Below the pieces are notes generated by a model. That model searched no databases, had not been told where the DNA came from, and saw only the letters and a program-made list of their open reading frames with translations. From the NCBI GenBank assembly GCA_037446555.1, contig JBBIIK010000004.1, positions 156,909 through 220,908 of the forward strand: DNA of 64,000 nt. Direction: 5' to 3'. The DNA is from JANWVO01 sp037446555 (GTDB taxonomy: Bacteria > Acidobacteriota > Terriglobia > Bryobacterales > Bryobacteraceae). Position numbers and translations under genes: made by a program. Below are positions 58,473 through 64,000 of this stretch, piece by piece (position 1 is the first letter of the stretch; the number at the start of each line of letters is the position of its first letter).

Positions 58473-59561
58473 ATGGACAGTTTTCTGGGCCGCTACCGGA
58501 ACCTGAGCGTGCTGCTGCTGCTCGTCGTCGGGCAGCTTCTGCTGCTCGCCTGGCAGATCCGCAGCAGCCAGGACGTCCCGCTGATCCGCATCTGGGCCGT
58601 GGCCGCCGTCACGCCGCTAGCCCGCGGCGTGGAGTCGGCGCGCGCCAGCGCCGGCCGCTTCCTCTCCCAATACGTCGTCCTCGGCGACCTGCGCGCCGAG
58701 AACGAGCGCCTTCGCCGGGAGCTGGAGGACCTCCGGCTGAAGAACCACTTCCTCGCCGCCGAACTTGCTTCGGCCGACCGCGCCCGCGCTCTCGAGCAGT
58801 TCCGCGCCCGCACGCCCTCGAAGACCCTCGCCGTGCGTGTCATCGGCACCGGCGCGGGGCCCGGCACTCACACCGTTTTCGTCGACCGCGGCGCCGCCGA
58901 CGGCGTTCAGAAGGGCATGGCCGCCATCACGCCGGAGGGAATCGCCGGCAAGGTTGTCGCCGCGTACCCGATGGCATCGCTGGTGCAGCTCATCACCGCG
59001 CAAGGAGCCGCCGCCAGCGTGATCTCCCTCAAGAGCCGCCTGCGCGGCTCGCTGAAAGGCACCGGCGGCGCGCTCTGCTCGGTGGATCACATCGACAACA
59101 AGGACCCCCTTGAGCCGGGTGAATGGTTCTACACGTCAGGCGCGGACCGCGTGTTCCCCCGTGGACTCCCTGCCGGCCAGGTCACGCTCGTTCGCGAAGG
59201 CCGCGGCGGGAAGGAAGTACTGGTGGAGCCCACCGGCCTGAAGAGCCGCCTCGAGGAGATGCTCATCGTGCTCGACGGAGTGCATCAGCTCCTCCCCTCG
59301 CCGGATCAGCCTCCCGCGGAAGCCGTGAGCCTGCTGCCTCCGCCGCCGGAAAGCGCCTCCGGCGAACCCGCTCCCGCACCAGCTGCCAGCGGCGGCGCCT
59401 TGACCGATGCAGACCGCCTCGCCGAACGCTACCGCCGCCTGACCGAGTCGCAGGGCGTGCAGCTCGGCGTCAAGGGCCGCATCGCTGACTTCTCCCGCGA
59501 GCCGCCCGCCGGCGCCCCGCCGGCCCCTGCTCCCAGGAAGGCGGAGCCCCCGCAGCCATGA
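58473..59561 (+). CDS. mreC: Rod shape-determining protein MreC
   Basis: The 362-residue protein has one N-terminal membrane helix (LSVLLLLVVGQLLLLAW), a coiled coil (LRAENERLRRELEDLRLKNHFLAAELASADRA), and the two beta-barrel domains of periplasmic MreC (GPGTHTVFVDRGAADGVQKGMAAITPEGIAGKV; VISLKSRLRGSLKGTG). The tail after about residue 270 is Pro/Glu/Ala-rich and unlike the core. It links MreB/MreD to PBP2 and RodA. The gene starts 28 bases after mreB and overlaps mreD (ATGA). Confidence 0.94.
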   Translation: MDSFLGRYRNLSVLLLLVVGQLLLLAWQIRSSQDVPLIRIWAVAAVTPLARGVESARASAGRFLSQYVVLGDLRAENERLRRELEDLRLKNHFLAAELASADRARALEQFRARTPSKTLAVRVIGTGAGPGTHTVFVDRGAADGVQKGMAAITPEGIAGKVVAAYPMASLVQLITAQGAAASVISLKSRLRGSLKGTGGALCSVDHIDNKDPLEPGEWFYTSGADRVFPRGLPAGQVTLVREGRGGKEVLVEPTGLKSRLEEMLIVLDGVHQLLPSPDQPPAEAVSLLPPPPESASGEPAPAPAASGGALTDADRLAERYRRLTESQGVQLGVKGRIADFSREPPAGAPPAPAPRKAEPPQP

Positions 59562-60091
59562 GCCGCCTCGAGGACAGTCTGGCGGCCGGGCTTGCCGTCC
59601 GCGGCAAAGCTTCCCGTTTTCCGGCGCTGCCGTATGTGCTGGCGCCGGCCGTGGCCATTCTCTTCCAGATTTATGTGCCGAGGTTTCTGGAGGCGCTGTC
59701 CTATCTCGAGCTGCCGCTTCTGGTGGCGATTTACTTCGCGTTCATGCGGCGCAAACCCGCCTCCGGCGCACTGATCGGCTGCCTGGTGGGCCTGGCGCAA
59801 GACTCGCTCTCGCCCCATCCGCTTGGCATGAACGGCATCAGCAAGACCTTGTCCTGTTACTTCGCCGCCTCCATCAGCCTTCGCTTCGACGTCGAGAACC
59901 CCGTCCTGCGGTTCATCCTCGGCTTCTTCTTTTACCTCTTCCACGCGTTCTTCTTCTGGTCGCTCAGCCGCGGGCTGCTCGGCCAGCAGGTCGACTTCCT
60001 CATCCCGCAGACGGTGATCTCGGCGTTCCTGAACGCCGTCGTCGCCGCCGCGCTGTTCAGTTTTCTCGACCGCTTCCGCCGCGAGGACTGA
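59558..60091 (+). CDS. mreD: Rod shape-determining membrane protein MreD
   Basis: A 177-residue membrane protein with five or six predicted helices and the MreD-type GALIGCLVGLAQDSLSPHPLGMNGISKTLSCYFAASI segment. Its ATG overlaps the mreC stop. It is the least conserved part of the elongasome, so the call rests partly on position between mreC and the PBP2 gene. ATGAGCCGCC starts a short soluble leader. Confidence 0.9.
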   Translation: MSRLEDSLAAGLAVRGKASRFPALPYVLAPAVAILFQIYVPRFLEALSYLELPLLVAIYFAFMRRKPASGALIGCLVGLAQDSLSPHPLGMNGISKTLSCYFAASISLRFDVENPVLRFILGFFFYLFHAFFFWSLSRGLLGQQVDFLIPQTVISAFLNAVVAAALFSFLDRFRRED

Positions 60092-60183
60092 CCGCCGCCG
60101 CGCAACAGGTTCAGCGGCCAGGATGAGGAATTCGGCCGGGCAGGGCTACACTGGAATCTGAGGCAACCGAGGAACTGGCCCAC

Positions 60184-62079
60184 GTGCGTTATCTCCGCGC
60201 AGAACGAGAGCCCGATTCGGCCCCGGTCCGGCCGATCTTCCGCGACGAAGCGAAGTTCGCGGCGGGAAAGCTTGCCGCCTTCCAGTACTTCATCGTCGCC
60301 GTCTTCGTCTATCTCGCCCTCGGCTACTGGGACCTACAGGTGCTCAACCAGGAGTTCTACTCCGAGAAGGCGCAACAGAACCAGATCAAAAGCTTGCCGA
60401 TCCTCGCGCCCCGCGGCAAGATTCTGGACCGCGACGGGCGCGTCATCGTCGACAACCACGAATCCTACCGCCTCATCCTCTCGCGAGAGAACCTCCGGCA
60501 GTCCCACCTGCGCCCCATTGCGCTCGGCCTCAACCTCGACCCGGCGGAACTCGAGGCCAAGGTGCGCCGCTACCAGAACCAGCCCACCTATTTCGCTATC
60601 CCGCTCAAGGAGGAACTGAGTCCCGACGAGCTGGCCTTCGTCGAGTCCTTCCAGGGCTCGAGCGGCTTCCCGGAGCTGGAGCTGATCAAGTCCCAATACC
60701 GCCTTTACCCGCAGGCCGGCCTCGCCGCGCACCTGCTCGGATACGTGAGCGAGATCAGCGACGCCGAACTGAACTCGGCCGACTGGGCGCATCACAACCC
60801 GGGCGACCTGATCGGCAAGACGGGTGTCGAGCGCTACTACAACGAGCACCTCAGCGGCATCGACGGCCAGCGCCAGGTGCGCGTCGACAACCGCATGAAC
60901 ACGCGAGAGGTGCTGGGCATCAAGGAGGCCGTGCCCGGCCGCGATCTCCGCCTCACCATCGATCTCGATCTCCAGGTGGTGGCCGAACTCGCTATGGAAG
61001 AAAAGCGCGGCGCCGTCGTGGCTCTCGATCCCCGTTCCGGCGATGTGCTGGCGCTCGTCTCGCGGCCGTCCTATGATCCCAACCGCTTTGCCAGCCGCAT
61101 CAGCGCGCGCGAGTTTGCAGCGCTCGTCCAGGATCCTTACCGGCCGCTGTTCAACCGGGCCCTCCAGGCGCAGCTTGCGCCCGGTTCCACATTCAAGCCG
61201 ATCCTCGCGCTGGCGGCTCTCGAGACCGGCGTCATCGACGAGAACTTCACCGTCCACTGCTCGGGCGGCGCCACCTGGTACGGGCGGTTCTTCAAGTGCC
61301 ACCGCCGCGGCGGCCATGGCACGGTGAACCTGCACACCGCCATCGCGCAGAGCTGCGACGTGTTCTTCTACGCTGTCGGCAACCGGCTTGGGATCGACGC
61401 CATTGCACAGTATGCCCAGCTCGTCGGTTTCGGCAGCCGCACAGGTGTCGATCTGCCTGGCGAGAAGGAGGGCGTGGTGCCCTCCTCGCAATGGAAGATC
61501 CGGACGCAGCGCGAAAAATGGTACGCAGGCGAGACCATCTCGGTCGCTATCGGACAGGGCGCTCTGACCATTACGCCCTTGCAACTGGCCCACGCCATCG
61601 GCGGCATTGCCAGCGGCGGCGTCTTCATGCGGCCCCATGTGGTGCGGCTCGAGCAGCCGGAGCCGCCCGCGCGCAAGCCGGACTTCCATCCGGACAACGT
61701 CCGCAAGGTTGTTCAGGGTATGTGCGCCGTCGTCAACGAGTGGGGCACGGCTTCGGCCTCGAGAATCCCCGGCATCACGATGTGCGGCAAGACCGGCACG
61801 GCGCAGCTGGCTTCCAACGATCTTCTGCGGCTGAAGAATTCCGCCGACTGGCACGACAATGCCTGGTTTGTCGGTTTTGCGCCGCGGGAGAATCCGGAAA
61901 TCGTGGTCGCGGTGCTGTGGGAAAACGGCGCTCACGGCGACATGGCTGCCCCCATTGCCCGTGACGTCATCAAGGCGTGGTTCGACAAGAAAGCCCGCAT
62001 CGAACGCCTGGCCCGCCCGCCTGCCAGTCTTGCCTCCGCGTGGCTTCAGCCGCCTGCCGCGTCTCAGGAGGGGCGCTGA
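60184..62079 (+). CDS. mrdA: Penicillin-binding protein 2 (peptidoglycan transpeptidase)
   Basis: The 631-residue PBP2 has a short cytoplasmic start, one membrane helix (FQYFIVAVFVYLALGYWDL), the pedestal domain (ILAPRGKILDRDGRVIVDN) and the transpeptidase domain with catalytic SxxK in APGSTFKPI (Ser near 335), SxN as AQSCDVFF and KTG in MCGKTGTAQ (near 535). It crosslinks peptidoglycan during side-wall growth with RodA. GTG at 60184 is the start, 92 bases after mreD. Its stop overlaps rodA (TGATG). Confidence 0.96.
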   Translation: MRYLRAEREPDSAPVRPIFRDEAKFAAGKLAAFQYFIVAVFVYLALGYWDLQVLNQEFYSEKAQQNQIKSLPILAPRGKILDRDGRVIVDNHESYRLILSRENLRQSHLRPIALGLNLDPAELEAKVRRYQNQPTYFAIPLKEELSPDELAFVESFQGSSGFPELELIKSQYRLYPQAGLAAHLLGYVSEISDAELNSADWAHHNPGDLIGKTGVERYYNEHLSGIDGQRQVRVDNRMNTREVLGIKEAVPGRDLRLTIDLDLQVVAELAMEEKRGAVVALDPRSGDVLALVSRPSYDPNRFASRISAREFAALVQDPYRPLFNRALQAQLAPGSTFKPILALAALETGVIDENFTVHCSGGATWYGRFFKCHRRGGHGTVNLHTAIAQSCDVFFYAVGNRLGIDAIAQYAQLVGFGSRTGVDLPGEKEGVVPSSQWKIRTQREKWYAGETISVAIGQGALTITPLQLAHAIGGIASGGVFMRPHVVRLEQPEPPARKPDFHPDNVRKVVQGMCAVVNEWGTASASRIPGITMCGKTGTAQLASNDLLRLKNSADWHDNAWFVGFAPRENPEIVVAVLWENGAHGDMAAPIARDVIKAWFDKKARIERLARPPASLASAWLQPPAASQEGR

Positions 62080-63170
62080 TGGCCACCTACCGCTCGATGC
62101 GCCACCTGGACTGGGCGCTCATCCTCATTGCCGTGGCTCTCGCCGCCATCGGCATTCTCCAGATCTATAGCGCCACGCTGGACACCGCCTGGCGCTCCGC
62201 CTGGTGGAAGCAGGCCGTTTTTTTGTGCCTGGGGCTCGCCGCCATGTGGATCATGGCGCGCATCGATTACCACACGCTTTTGGGACAGGTTCCCCTGCTA
62301 TATGGTGCCAGCTTGGGCCTGCTGATCCTCACGCCTGTGGTTGGCTCTCTGGTTTGGGGATCGAAGCGCTGGATCCCGCTCGGCTTCGGTTTCAAGTTCC
62401 AGCCTTCGGAATTTGTCAAACTGGTGATAGTATTACTGGTAGCCCGGTATTTGGCGGAGCTGAAATCGGACCGGCTCGAAGGCCGGGACCTGGTGAAGCT
62501 GGGTGCGCTCGTCGGCTTGCCATGCGGGCTGGTCGCGGCCCAGCCGGATCTGGGGACGTCCCTGACGTACGTGCCCATCGTCCTCGCCGGGATGTTTTTC
62601 GGCGGCATACGGTGGCAGCAGGCGCTGCTGGCCGGCGCGGCCGCTGCCCTCCTGTTGCCCGTTGGCTGGTATTCGCTGAAGGATTATCAGAAGGCTCGGC
62701 TGGAGACGTTTCTCGATCCCATGAAGGATCCCGCCGGAAAGGGATATCAGGTCATCCAGTCGAAAATCGCGGTCGGCGCCGGCGGCATCTGGGGCCGCGG
62801 CGTGGCGCGGGGCTCGCAGACGCAGCTCCGCTTCCTGCCGGTGGCTCACACGGATTTCATCATCTCCGCCTTCGCCGAGGAACATGGTTTTGTCGGAGTC
62901 CTGGTCGTGCTCGGGCTGTACTTCCTGTTTCTGATGCAGATCATCCAGAACGCGCAGGCGGCGCCCGACCGGGCAGGAATGAGTATTTGCATGGGTGTCT
63001 GCTCGATTCTGCTCTTCCATCTGCTCGTAAACGCGGGCATGGCGGCAGGGCGGATGCCGGTCACCGGCATACCGCTCCCCCTGATGAGCTACGGGGGATC
63101 GAGCATGTTGTCGGTTTTTATGATGCTGGGGCTCGTCAACAATGTCAGGCTCCGGCGGCTTGCAGCGTGA
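62079..63170 (+). CDS. rodA: Peptidoglycan glycosyltransferase RodA
   Basis: The 363-residue SEDS-family membrane enzyme polymerises glycan strands. Motifs visible: WKQAVFLCLGLAAMWIMARIDY, LTPVVGSLVWGSKRWIPLGFGFKFQPSEFVKLVIVLL, AQPDLGTSLTYVPIVLAGMFFGG, and FLPVAHTDFIISAFAEEHGFVGVL plus PVTGIPLPLMSYGGSSMLS, the FtsW/RodA signature. It pairs with PBP2, whose stop it overlaps. About ten helices are predicted. Confidence 0.96.
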   Translation: MATYRSMRHLDWALILIAVALAAIGILQIYSATLDTAWRSAWWKQAVFLCLGLAAMWIMARIDYHTLLGQVPLLYGASLGLLILTPVVGSLVWGSKRWIPLGFGFKFQPSEFVKLVIVLLVARYLAELKSDRLEGRDLVKLGALVGLPCGLVAAQPDLGTSLTYVPIVLAGMFFGGIRWQQALLAGAAAALLLPVGWYSLKDYQKARLETFLDPMKDPAGKGYQVIQSKIAVGAGGIWGRGVARGSQTQLRFLPVAHTDFIISAFAEEHGFVGVLVVLGLYFLFLMQIIQNAQAAPDRAGMSICMGVCSILLFHLLVNAGMAAGRMPVTGIPLPLMSYGGSSMLSVFMMLGLVNNVRLRRLAA

Positions 63171-63470
63171 TTTGGAAAGAGAGAGTGTGGCCGGATTGGT
63201 TCACTGGTCCGGCGGCAGGTGAAGAGCCAGGACAGAGATTTTGCAGGCGTGATTCCGCCTCCCGTCCGTGCGCGGCTGCGGCATGCGTGGCGCCCCCTGG
63301 GCCCCGGGCCGGCCGGCGCGGCGGTCTGTAAAAGATTCTTGCACCGGAAGGTTTCGGCCCGTGGCCAGTCCATGACAGCGCCGGGCCTTCCCGCCTGAGC
63401 TGACCGGAGCATCGGATCCCTCCTCTCTCCCTTCCAGGGTTTCACGCAACTGGAGTGGAGGTAAGGCAGC
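63171..63470. other. Leader region before the RNase E/G gene
   Basis: No gene is supported in these 300 bases. They contain GC palindromic segments (GGGCCCCGGGCCGGCCGGC around 63297-63316), part of which could stop rodA read-through, and end with a strong GGAGGT (63457-63462) eight bases before the next ATG. RNase E/G leaders in other bacteria mediate self-control of the transcript; nothing here proves that. Confidence 0.4.
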
Positions 63471-64000
63471 ATGCCATCCAAAGAATTGGTGGTCACACAG
63501 AACCGCCATGAAACCAAAGCGGCCATCCTTGAGGACGGCCAGCTCGTAGAAATCTATTTCCAGCGGGCCAACGAATATTCGCTGGCCGGCAGCATCCACA
63601 AGGGGCGCGTCACGCGCGTGCTGCCCGGAATGCAGTCCGCTTTCGTCGACCTCGGCCTTGAGCGCGATTGCTTCCTTTACGTTTCGGACTTCTTCGAAGA
63701 GAACGGCGACGAATTCGACCGCGTGCCCGAGGAACGGCGTCCCCGTGACCGCGGCCGTCACCGCGCCGCCCCCGTGCAAGCGGAGCCGGCGCCCGCGCCC
63801 GCCATCGCGGAAGAAGAGGCCGCCGCGCCCGCTGAGCCGCGGGAGCGTGGCGACCGCCGCTCCCGGCGCACCCGCCGCCGCCGCCGGCCCGGCCGCGGTC
63901 TGCCCGAGTCCAAGTTCGCCACACTCGAAGAGCCCGCGGGAGCCCCCTCTGCCGAGGAGCCCGAAGCCCCGGCCGCTCCATCGGACGACCTGATACTCCT
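63471..64000 (+). CDS. Ribonuclease E/G N-terminus with Arg/Glu/Ala-rich insert (partial)
   Basis: The visible 176 residues start MPSKELVVTQNRHETKAAILEDGQLVEIYFQRANEYSLAGSIHKGRVTRVLPGMQSAFVDLGLERDCFLYVSDF, the first part of the RNase E/G (CafA) family with its S1 RNA-binding domain. From residue about 75 a low-complexity insert begins (EENGDEFDRVPEERRPRDRGRHRAA) that includes an arginine run (GDRRSRRTRRRRRPGRG) and acidic blocks, and it runs to the window end, interrupting the S1 barrel. Strong GGAGGT before the ATG fixes the start. The catalytic half lies beyond the window. Confidence 0.88.
   Translation, partial: MPSKELVVTQNRHETKAAILEDGQLVEIYFQRANEYSLAGSIHKGRVTRVLPGMQSAFVDLGLERDCFLYVSDFFEENGDEFDRVPEERRPRDRGRHRAAPVQAEPAPAPAIAEEEAAAPAEPRERGDRRSRRTRRRRRPGRGLPESKFATLEEPAGAPSAEEPEAPAAPSDDLIL

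Overview
The window is 64 kb of GC-rich, gene-dense bacterial chromosome. The style of its genes suggests an Acidobacteriota member, probably near Bryobacterales/Solibacteres. The signs are a von Willebrand protein of the 'VWFA-related Acidobacterial' type (38297-39316), a secreted protein with IPT/TIG-like C-terminal modules (27475-29607), many exported beta-propeller/BNR proteins, and Gram-negative envelope genes (MsbA, GT9, MreBCD). This placement is inferred from remembered family patterns; no database search was run. I saw no rRNA, tRNA, insertion sequence, prophage or CRISPR array.

Layout. 1-5290: the end of an ABC exporter, then a tightly overlapping minus-strand set (PlsC/AMP-ligase fusion, UMF1-type MFS carrier, PLP aminotransferase, GNAT enzyme). 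5371-11274: aldo/keto reductase, a UvrC-like protein without the RNase H half, a membrane-anchored protein, a receiver domain fused in frame to an exported domain, a DUF167 protein, and a Tat-type secreted protein. 11290-13565: an SDR, then CheY-CheX-CheW. 13520-22682: an eleven-gene minus-strand run, in transcription order eda, Trm112-like, GT9, msbA, yicC, gmk, rpoZ, coaBC, udg, tmk, holB. 22730-31198: cyclophilin, small conserved proteins, a large BNR propeller protein, a secreted IPT/TIG-like protein, and an ECF sigma/anti-sigma/Spy-like trio.

31459-42709 is the accessory part: a tiny secreted protein made of three 15-residue repeats, an ExeA-type AAA ATPase, a reduced type III-A CRISPR effector operon (cas10-csm2-csm3-csm4-csm5) with no array, cas6, csm6, cas1 or cas2, and then a VWA protein and a 1124-residue exported repeat protein upstream of cas10. 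42912-47926: oxidoreductase, FtsB-like, CutA, MFS carrier, sialidase-like protein and IF3. 47968-53423: glgC, then the nitrogen-control set amtB-glnK-glnD. 53854-57349: antiporter, YVTN propeller, zinc-ribbon and HEFGH proteins. 57419-63170: the rod-shape operon mreB-mreC-mreD-mrdA-rodA. 63471 to the end: the start of an RNase E/G gene.

The most unusual items are the csm operon, whose Cas10 has no HD domain, no zinc finger and GGDE instead of GGDD, while its Csm2 carries a 128-residue disordered basic/proline-rich extension; the receiver-signal peptide-exported domain fusion at 8152-9804; and the 45-bp tandem-repeat peptide gene at 31459-31683.
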